The position numbers were made by a program, and so were the translations under genes. A stretch of 64,000 bases of DNA from Roseiarcus sp963835885 (GTDB lineage Bacteria > Pseudomonadota > Alphaproteobacteria > Rhizobiales > Beijerinckiaceae), in contig CAWIHF010000039.1 of assembly GCA_963835885.1 (NCBI GenBank), forward strand, positions 1-64,000. Reading direction: 5' to 3'. A model generated the notes under the pieces. That model saw only the letters and a program-made list of their open reading frames with translations. It had not been told where the DNA came from and ran no database searches. This document shows, one piece after another, positions 47,580-55,771 of this stretch (the stretch's first letter is position 1; each line of letters opens with the position of its first letter).

Positions 47580-48111
47580 TCAGCGCTTCCGTTCCGCCTC
47601 CCTGCGTTGGCGCGTTTTCGCCGTCGCCGCTGCATTGAGCGCGGCCGCGGTGTCGACGACGGCGGCTCCTTCGCGGCGCAACCGAGCGGCGAAAGGCTCA
47701 GCGGGGTTCGCCGCCGGCCAGCATGCGTCGAGCGGGATGAAGGTCTGATAGCCGAGCGTCCCGGCGTCGCGCGCCGTTGGTTCCAGGGCGTTCAAGGCGC
47801 CGCATAGAACGAGCGTCGTCACCCCGCCGTTATCGAGCAGCGTTTCCAGGCCCGATCCGGCAAAAGCGCCCGCCGCGCCGGCGTCGACCGCCAACTCGCC
47901 CGCAAGCGGCGCCACGCTGGCCTCGAACGGAACTCGCCAGCGGGCCATCGAGTTGGACATGAACGACCGGCAAACCCTCCTTCCGCCAAACGGCGAGGAG
48001 CAATGCGAGGTTCGCCTCGACGCCAGGGCTGTCGCCCGGAATCCGGCATGGATGGCCGATCGCTTCGCGAGCGCCTACGACAATCAGCGTCGCGTCCGCC
48101 GGGAGCCGCAA
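47580..48111 (-). CDS. Isochorismatase-like cysteine hydrolase, frameshifted
   Basis: Starting at a TTG at 48111, two bases after the stop of the mch gene, the reading gives LPADATLIVVGAREAIGHPC and ANLALLLAVWRKEGLPVVHV. A shift near 47918 leads into SVAPLAGELAVDAGAAGAFA, SGLETLLDNGGVTTLVLCGA and DAGTLGYQTFIPLDACWPAA. The nucleophile Cys of the family normally sits in VCGxxTxxCV; here the helix reads LVLCGALNALEPTARDAG, so the second, catalytic Cys appears replaced by Pro/Thr and activity is doubtful. The Asp near the start is also not at its usual place (VVGAREA in place of VIDxQxx). It could be a degenerate member. Confidence 0.6.
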
Positions 48112-48113
48112 CG

Positions 48114-49184
48114 TCAGGCCCGACGCGGCGCGAGCGCCCAGTAATCGAGGTCGAGAACGACATTGGGCTCATAGCCTTCGCCCTCTCGCAACGGAAAGTC
48201 GGCGCAGGGGCGATTTTTCGCAGCGGCCGTGCGGACCCGCAAGGCGCCGACGTCGTTCCGGCCTGGCAGCGCAGCAGTGGCCAAGATCTCGCTCCAGGCG
48301 AACACGGTGTCGCCGGCGAACAGCGGCGCGACGTGCCGCCCGCCGTTGATCGCGGCGATATGGAAGGCGTTGGCGAGGCCGTTGAAGCTCAGCGCCCGGG
48401 CGAGCGATATGACATGGCCGCCATAAATGAGCCGCCGACCGAATCGGCCGGCGCCTTCACTGTGCTGGTTGAAATGCACCTTTGCGGTGTTCTGGTAGAG
48501 TTGCGTCGCGATCATGTGTTCGGCCTCTTCGACCGTCACCCCGTCGACGTGATCGATCCGCTCGCCCGCCGCGTAGTCCTCGAACCGGCGTCGCGATCCG
48601 CTGAGCGCGTCATCGAAGGCGGCGCAGTCGATTGGCGGACAGGCCGAACCGATCGCGTCGACGCCGACCGCCTCGGGCAGTCTCGGAACGACCGCTTCGG
48701 GAACGGTGGCGCCGTGGTCGCGCTTGCGCACCATGACCCAGCGCACGTAATCGACAACCGTCTCGCCGCGCTGGTTCATGCCGCGCGAGCGCACATAGAC
48801 GACGCCGCTCTGCCTGTTGGAGTTCTCCTTGAGGCCAATCACCTCCGAAACGGACGACAATGTGTCGCCCGGATAGACCGCCTTCGAGAATCGGCAGTCG
48901 GCGTAGCCGAGATTGGCGACGGCGTTGAGCGAGATGTCTGGCACCGTCTTGCCGAACACGACGTGAAAGGCCAGCAGATCGTCGATCGGGCTCGCTGGAT
49001 AACCAATCGCACGGGCGAAGGTCTCAGCGCTCTGGGGCGCGAATCGCGTTCCGTACAGCGCGGAATAGAGCGAGGCGTCGCCCGCGTTGAGCGTGCGTGG
49101 CGTGGCGTGGCGGATCGTTTCGCCGATGCGAAAATCTTCAAAAAACCGGCCGGGAGCGGTCTTGGCGGGGAGAGCTTTGTTCAC
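48114..49184 (-). CDS. mch: Mesaconyl-CoA hydratase (double MaoC fold)
   Basis: A 356-residue protein with two hot-dog domains, starting MNKALPAKTAPGRFFEDFRI. It shows the pattern of the alphaproteobacterial mesaconyl-C1-CoA hydratase: SPIDDLLAFHVVFGKTVPDI, NLGYADCRFSKAVYPGDTLS, TAKVHFNQHSEGAGRFGRRL and YGGHVISLARALSFNGLANA. It interconverts mesaconyl-CoA and beta-methylmalyl-CoA in the ethylmalonyl-CoA pathway for acetyl-CoA assimilation. Its presence suggests growth on C1 or C2 compounds without isocitrate lyase. The other pathway genes are not in this window. Its stop is two bases from the isochorismatase-like start. Confidence 0.85.
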   Translation of the reverse strand: MNKALPAKTAPGRFFEDFRIGETIRHATPRTLNAGDASLYSALYGTRFAPQSAETFARAIGYPASPIDDLLAFHVVFGKTVPDISLNAVANLGYADCRFSKAVYPGDTLSSVSEVIGLKENSNRQSGVVYVRSRGMNQRGETVVDYVRWVMVRKRDHGATVPEAVVPRLPEAVGVDAIGSACPPIDCAAFDDALSGSRRRFEDYAAGERIDHVDGVTVEEAEHMIATQLYQNTAKVHFNQHSEGAGRFGRRLIYGGHVISLARALSFNGLANAFHIAAINGGRHVAPLFAGDTVFAWSEILATAALPGRNDVGALRVRTAAAKNRPCADFPLREGEGYEPNVVLDLDYWALAPRRA

Positions 49185-49190
49185 GAGCGT

Positions 49191-49481
49191 TCAGAAAAAG
49201 AGAGGGGCGATGTCGTCTTGGATGATCCACTGGATGAACATGATCGCCAGCAGCAGAATGATCGGAGAAATGTCGATGCCGCCCGTATTGGGCAAGAACT
49301 TGCGTATTGGGCGGAGAAACGGCTCGGTCAGCGCCAAAAACAGATTCCAGACCGAACGGACGAAGTCGTTGCGGATGTTGACGACCCCGAACGCGATGAG
49401 CCAGGAGAGGATCGCGCCCGCGATGATGACGATCTTGTAGAGGTCGAGAATCGTGAGCACGAGCTTGATCAGCGGAAGCAT
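49191..49481 (-). CDS. YggT-family membrane protein
   Basis: 96 residues with two hydrophobic hairpins (IKLVLTILDLYKIVIIAGAI and IILLLAIMFIQWIIQ) and the family motif LTEPFLRPIRKFLPNTGGID. It is an inner-membrane protein; relatives have been linked to osmotic adaptation and to cell-division or photosystem-related factors, but no function is settled. It lies 6 bp upstream of the mch start on the same strand. Confidence 0.85.
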   Translation of the reverse strand: MLPLIKLVLTILDLYKIVIIAGAILSWLIAFGVVNIRNDFVRSVWNLFLALTEPFLRPIRKFLPNTGGIDISPIILLLAIMFIQWIIQDDIAPLFF

Positions 49482-49544
49482 GACTTCTCCTGAGCTCCAG
49501 CGCCGTTGACAGGGCTGGGGCGCGAACGTAAAGAGCCGCGCGAC

Positions 49545-49620
<76 letters not shown>

Positions 49621-49955
49621 GGTAGTCCGCACGAGCGGCGGCGGTTTCCGCGGTTCCAAGATCGTCCGACATTCTAAAGCGTTAGGTTGACCGAGTACGG
49701 TCTGCGGCAGCGCTTTTTCCGGGTTTGTCCGCCGATTGCGCTCGAATGCGGCCGAAAGTCTCCGGCCGAAAACTTCCGTTTCCAAAGATGGTGTTTGTTT
49801 CGGGTTCGTCTCGTCTGACCGCGGGTTCTGACCCCGGACGCCTGGCCAAAAAGCTGCTCACAAATGGGCAAGATTTCCGGGCGCGGAGCGAGGAGCAGAG
49901 GGCGGCATCAATTGGCCGCTGGAGCAAAAACCACCGAGCATAAGTGGAGCGTTCA
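49621..49955. other. Intergenic after tRNA-Ala
   Basis: No gene is supported. The stretch is AT-richer than the flanks at 49660-49760. No direct repeat of the tRNA 3' end was found by eye here, so an attachment site is not demonstrated. Confidence 0.4.
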
Positions 49956-50650
49956 TTACGCCCGCGGCGGCGTCTCGAGTCCAAGCGTTCGCCATTGGTC
50001 GGGCCACGCCAACGGAAGACCCATGAGACGCTTGAGACCGTAGCCGCGCGGCAGGCGTCCTTCGACTGCGATATCTGGCGCAAGGAAAGCGAGCGACACG
50101 GTCATCCGGATCGATCGCTCGGTCCTGCCTTCTCGCGATGCGAGCGTCTCTAGAGTCTGGTGGGGGTCGCAGCGATGGGCGTTGCCACGGGCTTCGATCA
50201 GGGTCGCGCGCGCGTTAGCGCGCATTGGGCGGACGCCAGTCGTTGCATCGCTCGCGCCTTGTGAATCTCGCGCCTGCGATAAGGCGACGGCGCCGTCCAT
50301 GGAAGCGTCAAAGTGTTCACGCTGTCGTCTCCCTCTCCAACCTCCGACAGTCGGATCTGGATCGCCGTGCCGCCGATCGCGACGCGATCAATCCGGTCGC
50401 GAATGTCGGTTTGCGAGGCGGGACGGTCTGCGGACAGCTTGCCGACGGCTTCCGTGACGAGCGCTTCGAGCTCAGGGGCTGGAACCCGGACGAACGATCC
50501 CGCTTTGCTCTTGTCGCCCTGCAGAGCCGCCTGCGAGACGTAGTAGCGCCAGCGCTTGGACCCCTTCCTCGCCTAGGTTGGGCTCATCCGGTTGCCCCCG
50601 ATCGTCGAAAAGCTTCCCCGCCAGCACGGTCCCATCATGAAATGCAAATC
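49956..50650 (-). pseudogene. Serine site-specific recombinase, C-terminal remnant
   Basis: The reverse strand reads, across frameshifts, the C-terminal part of a large resolvase/invertase-type recombinase. Recognisable parts are LAGKLFDDRG and YYVSQAALQGDK (zinc-ribbon region near 50530-50650), RVPAPELEALVTEAVGKLSA, IRLSEVGEGDDSVNTLTLPW, ASREGRTERSIRMTVSLAFL and AVEGRLPRGYGLKRLMGLPL, ending RTLGLETPPRA at 49956. The catalytic serine domain is missing: the gene is cut near 50650, where sequence of the lipase gene begins on the other strand. It is a relic of a mobile element inserted near tRNA-Ala. Confidence 0.65.
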
Positions 50651-50989
50651 GACACGAGGCTCGCCGCCGCCCCGAAAACACCGCTCGTCGAAAGGTCGTT
50701 GTCTTCGCGCGGCTCGCTGTCGCGGCAGGTGGCGGCCCTGGTTTCCCGCCATGCCCCGACGGCGCCCGAACTGAAAGCCGCCGCGCCGCCTGTGGCCATT
50801 TCCATTACGGGCCACAGTTTCGGCTCGGCGTTGGCCTGCCTCTACGTTCTCGAAAACGCCAAGACGAACAAGTTGCCGACCCCAATTGTCTGCACCTTCG
50901 CCTCGCCCCGCGTTGGCGACAGGGCCTTTGTCACGGCCTTCAACGGACTTGGCCTGACCTCGTGGCGCTTCGCCATCGACCAGGACCTA

Positions 50990-52265
50990 GTTCATCGATT
51001 TCGAAATTCGAATCGTATCATGCGGCTTGGTCGAGCTTATAGGACCAAGTGTGGACGATGGGGTCTCGATTGAAGTGATCCATGGCGGCCATGATGCGGT
51101 CCTTGAGTTCCTGTTTGGATGCGACACGGATGTGACGCAGCACCGAACGGGCGAGCTTGGAGAAGAAACCTTCTACGAGATTGAGCCAGGAGCCGTGCTT
51201 GGGGGTGAAGGTGAATTCGAAGCGACCGACAGGCTGGTCCGCGAGCCAAGCCTTGGTCTCCTTTGAGATGTGCGCGGAATGATTGTCGAGGATTAGCTTG
51301 ATCGCCGTATGGGTCGGATAGGCGGCGTCGAGAAGCTTGAGGAATTCGATGAATTCGCGGCTTCGGTGGCGATCCTTGACGAGGGCGTGGACCTGGCCGG
51401 TGAGCAGATCGATGCCCGCCAGCAAGCTGACCGTGCCGTGGCGCTTGTACTCGTGATCGCGCGCCAAGGTCGCATGTCTGCCGGGCTCGGGCGGCAGGTC
51501 CGGGGCCGTCGTGGCGATTGCCTGAATGCCAGGCTTCTCATCGTAGGAGACGATCGCCACCGCATCGCTCGGCTTTTGTTTCGCGGCGGCCGCGGTCTCC
51601 TTGATAAGCTTCACCTCGCGATAGACGCACAGAACCTCCGCCATCCTCTGCTTGAACTCCGGGTCGCGGCGTTCCAGGTAATAGCGGACCTTGTGCGGCT
51701 TGATCTCCTGCTCATTGAGGATGTTGCACAGCGTGCCCTGAGCCAGCTTGGCAAGGCAAGCGTGCCCTTCTGCCGGCCCATGCTCGCGCACATGGCGGGC
51801 GAGCAGCCGCGTCGTCCACAATTCGTGGGGATAGCCGAGGTCCTTGGCCTTGCGGCAGGCGAGGTCGACAATCCATGCCTTGGCCTCGGCGGTGATCGTC
51901 GCCTCCCGGCCGGGCCGCGGGCGATCGTCGAGCGCCGACATCGGACCATAGGCCAACGCCCGCTCGACACAGCGCTGGACCGTCTGATGGTGTGCGCCCA
52001 TGGCTCGCCCCACCGCGAAAAACGATGGGTCCTCCCGGTAGGCCAGCAAAATCCGCGCTCGCTCGACCCGGCCCGCCGGTTCCGTTCGCGAGCGGGCGAT
52101 CGCGCGCAACGCCGCCAAATCCGCCTTGCCAATTGCCAATTCGATCGCCTTCCGCCGTCCCGCCATGTCCTCAAACCCTGCTTCCGAATCAAACCAGCAA
52201 GGCTACAAGCCATGTCGGGAAAAATGAATCCCGCGCATAGGATCGGTTTCAACGAATCGATGAAC
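50990..52265 (-). mobile_element. IS630-family element, copy 1 (1276 bp)
   Basis: The element runs from GTTCATCGATT (50990) to its inverted complement AATCGATGAAC (ending 52265). It is flanked by TA at 50988-50989 and 52266-52267, the target used by IS630/Tc1-mariner elements. It is inserted in the lipase gene. Copy 2 follows immediately in the same orientation, sharing the TA between them. Confidence 0.9.
51018..52166 (-). CDS. IS630-family transposase, copy 1
   Basis: 382 residues, intact. The N-terminal helix-turn-helix (FFAVGRAMGAHHQTVQRCVE) is followed by a DDE domain with VAIVSYDEKPGIQAIATTAP (first Asp), IKLILDNHSAHISKETKAWL (second Asp) and PKHGSWLNLVEGFFSKLARS (final acidic residue, Glu). 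It catalyses cut-and-paste transposition into TA. The sequence is the same as that of copy 2 by eye. Confidence 0.93.
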   Translation of the reverse strand: MAGRRKAIELAIGKADLAALRAIARSRTEPAGRVERARILLAYREDPSFFAVGRAMGAHHQTVQRCVERALAYGPMSALDDRPRPGREATITAEAKAWIVDLACRKAKDLGYPHELWTTRLLARHVREHGPAEGHACLAKLAQGTLCNILNEQEIKPHKVRYYLERRDPEFKQRMAEVLCVYREVKLIKETAAAAKQKPSDAVAIVSYDEKPGIQAIATTAPDLPPEPGRHATLARDHEYKRHGTVSLLAGIDLLTGQVHALVKDRHRSREFIEFLKLLDAAYPTHTAIKLILDNHSAHISKETKAWLADQPVGRFEFTFTPKHGSWLNLVEGFFSKLARSVLRHIRVASKQELKDRIMAAMDHFNRDPIVHTWSYKLDQAA

Positions 52266-52267
52266 TA

Positions 52268-53543
52268 GTTCATCGATTTCGAAATTCGAATCGTATCATG
52301 CGGCTTGGTCGAGCTTATAGGACCAAGTGTGGACGATGGGGTCTCGATTGAAGTGATCCATGGCGGCCATGATGCGGTCCTTGAGTTCCTGTTTGGATGC
52401 GACACGGATGTGACGCAGCACCGAACGGGCGAGCTTGGAGAAGAAACCTTCTACGAGATTGAGCCAGGAGCCGTGCTTGGGGGTGAAGGTGAATTCGAAG
52501 CGACCGACAGGCTGGTCCGCGAGCCAAGCCTTGGTCTCCTTTGAGATGTGCGCGGAATGATTGTCGAGGATTAGCTTGATCGCCGTATGGGTCGGATAGG
52601 CGGCGTCGAGAAGCTTGAGGAATTCGATGAATTCGCGGCTTCGGTGGCGATCCTTGACGAGGGCGTGGACCTGGCCGGTGAGCAGATCGATGCCCGCCAG
52701 CAAGCTGACCGTGCCGTGGCGCTTGTACTCGTGATCGCGCGCCAAGGTCGCATGTCTGCCGGGCTCGGGCGGCAGGTCCGGGGCCGTCGTGGCGATTGCC
52801 TGAATGCCAGGCTTCTCATCGTAGGAGACGATCGCCACCGCATCGCTCGGCTTTTGTTTCGCGGCGGCCGCGGTCTCCTTGATAAGCTTCACCTCGCGAT
52901 AGACGCACAGAACCTCCGCCATCCTCTGCTTGAACTCCGGGTCGCGGCGTTCCAGGTAATAGCGGACCTTGTGCGGCTTGATCTCCTGCTCATTGAGGAT
53001 GTTGCACAGCGTGCCCTGAGCCAGCTTGGCAAGGCAAGCGTGCCCTTCTGCCGGCCCATGCTCGCGCACATGGCGGGCGAGCAGCCGCGTCGTCCACAAT
53101 TCGTGGGGATAGCCGAGGTCCTTGGCCTTGCGGCAGGCGAGGTCGACAATCCATGCCTTGGCCTCGGCGGTGATCGTCGCCTCCCGGCCGGGCCGCGGGC
53201 GATCGTCGAGCGCCGACATCGGACCATAGGCCAACGCCCGCTCGACACAGCGCTGGACCGTCTGATGGTGTGCGCCCATGGCTCGCCCCACCGCGAAAAA
53301 CGATGGGTCCTCCCGGTAGGCCAGCAAAATCCGCGCTCGCTCGACCCGGCCCGCCGGTTCCGTTCGCGAGCGGGCGATCGCGCGCAACGCCGCCAAATCC
53401 GCCTTGCCAATTGCCAATTCGATCGCCTTCCGCCGTCCCGCCATGTCCTCAAACCCTGCTTCCGAATCAAACCAGCAAGGCTACAAGCCATGTCGGGAAA
53501 AATAAATCCCGCGCATAGGATCGGTTTCAACGAATCGATGAAC
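52268..53543 (-). mobile_element. IS630-family element, copy 2 (1276 bp)
   Basis: A second copy in head-to-tail orientation with the same length and ends, flanked by TA at 52266-52267 and 53544-53545. The only difference from copy 1 that I see is one base near the outer end (AATGAATCC at 52223 against AATAAATCC at 53501). Confidence 0.9.
52296..53444 (-). CDS. IS630-family transposase, copy 2
   Basis: 382 residues, intact and identical by eye to copy 1, with the same DDE residues (SYDEK, LDNHSAH, WLNLVEGF). The lack of any frameshift in 1149 bp contrasts with the single-copy genes around it. Confidence 0.93.
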   Translation of the reverse strand: MAGRRKAIELAIGKADLAALRAIARSRTEPAGRVERARILLAYREDPSFFAVGRAMGAHHQTVQRCVERALAYGPMSALDDRPRPGREATITAEAKAWIVDLACRKAKDLGYPHELWTTRLLARHVREHGPAEGHACLAKLAQGTLCNILNEQEIKPHKVRYYLERRDPEFKQRMAEVLCVYREVKLIKETAAAAKQKPSDAVAIVSYDEKPGIQAIATTAPDLPPEPGRHATLARDHEYKRHGTVSLLAGIDLLTGQVHALVKDRHRSREFIEFLKLLDAAYPTHTAIKLILDNHSAHISKETKAWLADQPVGRFEFTFTPKHGSWLNLVEGFFSKLARSVLRHIRVASKQELKDRIMAAMDHFNRDPIVHTWSYKLDQAA

Positions 53544-53806
53544 TAGTCCCACAACTCCCCCCGGAACCTTTGGCTTCCGGCACGTCAATACACTTCATCC
53601 TCTGAACGCGACCGGGAAGGTGCAGCCAAACTTCTCATGCTGGGCACGCGCTGACGAGTTATCTGAGCCTCGTCAACCCGAGCCTGCCGCCGGCTCCGGC
53701 ATGCGCGATCGGGACCGCTGTCGCTGCAAGACCGCTGGGGTTGCCCGGCAGTGCGTCGGACCTGCCGCTGAATACGGGGCTGGACTGAAGACAACTCCGC
53801 GCCCGA

Positions 53807-54322
53807 TTAGGGCGGGGTGGCAATCTCGCGTGGTTGGGGCTGCCGCGCCCGCATGATCGTCATCGAGGTCTTCGCACGCGGCTGCGAGCCGAGGTGGCGG
53901 CCGACGCCGAGCAGGTTAGACACTCGGACTTCCTGCGCACGCCGCCCCTTTCCCGTCCCGTTGCGCTGACGCGCGGCGTATTCCCCGGACGCGCCGGGCG
54001 TCAGCGGCTCCCCGCATCCCGAGCAGACCGGTGGGTGATGCTCAATCACATGGTCGGGGTTGGCGACTTGGCGGAGAGTCTCGCCGTCGTGACCGGGTTG
54101 AGCGCCCGACGTCTTGCCCGAACGCTCGCGCAGGCTGCTGACCCGCGTCGGCTCCTTCAAACCATCGCTCGACGGCGGCTTGGAACTGTTCGAGCTGTTC
54201 AACCCGAGCCGGCGCTCCAACTCGGCGATCCGCGCCTTCAAAGCCGCGTTCTCCGCCGAAAGCGTTTGAATCAGTCCAACAAGCTCTTCCCGAGAGGGCT
54301 CGATCAGTGATTCGCGAGTCAT
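53807..54322 (-). pseudogene. IS66-type transposase (TnpC) N-terminal fragment
   Basis: From ATG 54322 it reads a coiled-coil start (LVGLIQTLSAENAALKARIA then ELERRLGLNSSNSSKPPSSD). The zinc-finger region typical of IS66 TnpC proteins follows (SGAQPGHDGETLRQVANPDH and HHPPVCSGCGEPLTPGA). After about 115 residues the similarity ends at EYAARQ and the remaining 56 codons do not look like transposase. The catalytic domain is absent, so it is a dead fragment. Confidence 0.75.
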
Positions 54323-54441
54323 CCGATTTCTGAAATCGGAACCCGAGTTCCCTGTCGAGATAAATCTCCCGCAACCAAAAATCGGATCAAAACCAAGCGA
54401 CCTGGGCAGTTACCGATTTTCTCACTTTCGGCGGCGAGGGC

Positions 54442-54792
54442 GTGCGTTGGTTCGGCGTCGCGCTCTATGCGGTCGGGGGCGTGCTCAGACTGGCGCCGGT
54501 ATTCGCGCTCGGGCGCCGCTTCAGCGGACTTGTCGCCATTCAGGCCAATCACCGGCTGGTCACCAACGGGATTTATGGCGTGATCCGACATCCGAGCTAT
54601 CTGGGCTTGTTCATCACTGCTCTCGGCTGGGGCCCGTTTCGCGCCGGCGTTGGGATCATCATCGCCCTGATGATGCTGCCCGTCGTCATCGCCCGCATCA
54701 GGGCGGAGGAGCGGCTGCTGAGCGAAACATTCGGCTGCGAATACGAAGCCTATCGCGCACGCACATGGCGCTTCGTTCCATATGTCTACTGA
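54442..54792 (+). pseudogene. Isoprenylcysteine methyltransferase-like membrane protein, 5'-truncated
   Basis: 116 residues matching only the C-terminal half of ICMT/PEMT-like methyltransferases: two membrane segments and the SAM-binding motif LVTNGIYGVIRHPSYLGLFI, then ARIRAEERLLSETFGCEYEA and YRARTWRFVPYVY. The frame is open a little upstream (TDFLTFGGEGVRWFG), but the N-terminal helices expected of the family are missing; the IS66 fragment lies there instead. The mobile-element insertion has probably removed the gene's start. Confidence 0.65.
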
Positions 54793-54867
54793 GCCTGCCG
54801 GAAGTTGCCTCGGCGATGCGCATCCCGTAAACCTCCGCTCGCTCCGCCGCGCCCCCGGAACCATGCC

Positions 54868-55662
54868 ATGATCCGCTCCGCCCTGATGACCGTCATGACC
54901 AGCGCCGTGATCAAGGCGGGCCGCGCTCTCAAGCGCGATTTCGGCGAGATCGGCCAGCTTCAGGTGTCGATGAAGGGTCCGGGCGATTTCGTCAGCCTCG
55001 CCGACAAGCGCGCGGAAAAGACGCTGTACGAGGAACTCTCCAAGGCGCGGCCCGGCTACGGTTTCGTGATGGAGGAGAGCGGTCGGCTCGAGGGAACCGA
55101 CAAGAGCCATACCTGGCACATCGACCCGCTCGACGCGACGACCAACTTTCTGCACGCGATCCCGATTTTCGCCATCTCGATCGGGCTCGAACGCGACGGG
55201 CAGATCGTCGGCGGCGTGATCTACAATCCGGCCGACGACGATATGTATGTGACCGAGAAGGGGCAGGGCGCGTTCGGCGGAAACCGCCGCTTGCGAGTCG
55301 CCGGGCGCACCGAATTGGCGCAAGCTCTCTTCGGTTGCGGCATCCCCCACCTCGGCAAGGCGGCCCAGCATCCGCGCTTCAAGGCGGAGCTGGCGGCGGT
55401 GATGGCCCGCGTCGTCAACGTGCGAAGGCTCGGTTGCGCCTCGCTCGACCTCGCTTACGTGGCGGCGGGTCGGTTCGACGCCTTCTGGGAGCGGGACCTC
55501 AATTCCTGGGATATCGCCGCCGGCTCTTTGTTGGTGCGCGAGGCCGGCGGCTTCGTGACCGGCGCCGACGGCGAGCCCGACTTCCTCGCGACCGGATCCA
55601 TCTGCTGCGGCAACGAAACGATGCATCGCGAGCTCCTCGGGCTCCTGAAGAGCGTCGCGTAG
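54868..55662 (+). CDS. Inositol monophosphatase family protein (SuhB-like)
   Basis: 264 residues from ATG 54868. It has the Mg-dependent phosphatase fold: FVSLADKRAEKTLYEEL, FVMEESG (first Glu), WHIDPLDATTNFLHAIPIFA (metal-binding Asp residues) and LNSWDIAAGSLLVREAGGFV. Most relatives have IDPLDGTxNF; here the Gly is Ala, a residue packed near the metal site. The usual LxPWD is LNSWD. Substrates may be inositol phosphate or other sugar phosphates. The gene is 109 bp upstream of hyfB on the same strand. Confidence 0.87.
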   Translation: MIRSALMTVMTSAVIKAGRALKRDFGEIGQLQVSMKGPGDFVSLADKRAEKTLYEELSKARPGYGFVMEESGRLEGTDKSHTWHIDPLDATTNFLHAIPIFAISIGLERDGQIVGGVIYNPADDDMYVTEKGQGAFGGNRRLRVAGRTELAQALFGCGIPHLGKAAQHPRFKAELAAVMARVVNVRRLGCASLDLAYVAAGRFDAFWERDLNSWDIAAGSLLVREAGGFVTGADGEPDFLATGSICCGNETMHRELLGLLKSVA

Positions 55663-55771
55663 CGCGCCAGATTTCTGCTACGCTTGCTCCGATCGGATGG
55701 TGGCCGATTTGTTTGGGATTGGGTGGGCAGGTGAGCAGGGGTTTGGACCGGCGGCTTAGCGGCGCGCCGAG

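Larger units (their letters stand above)
50655..53788 (+). pseudogene. Class 3 lipase gene, truncated and split by two IS630 copies
   Basis: The upstream part reads QVAALVSRHAPTAPELKAAA and the nucleophile elbow ISITGHSFGSALACLYVLEN, then FASPRVGDRAFVTAFNGLGL and IDQDLV, ending at a TA (50988-50989). After both insertions the gene resumes at 53546 with VPQLPP and, one frame over after a C-run at 53553, FGFRHVNTLHPLNATGKVQP. It continues to a TGA at 53786-53788 with another shift near 53643. The 5' end is missing at the recombinase junction. The Ser (GHSFG) and the Asp and His of a lipase would be present in the intact form. Confidence 0.75.

Noticed and set aside
48003..49493. 496-codon forward open frame antisense to mch and yggT
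   Set aside because: The reverse strand carries a clear mesaconyl-CoA hydratase and YggT; the forward product has no family resemblance.
54319..55626. 435-codon reverse-strand open frame over the phosphatase gene
   Set aside because: Its composition is typical of antisense shadow and it overlaps completely with the well-supported inositol-monophosphatase-family gene.
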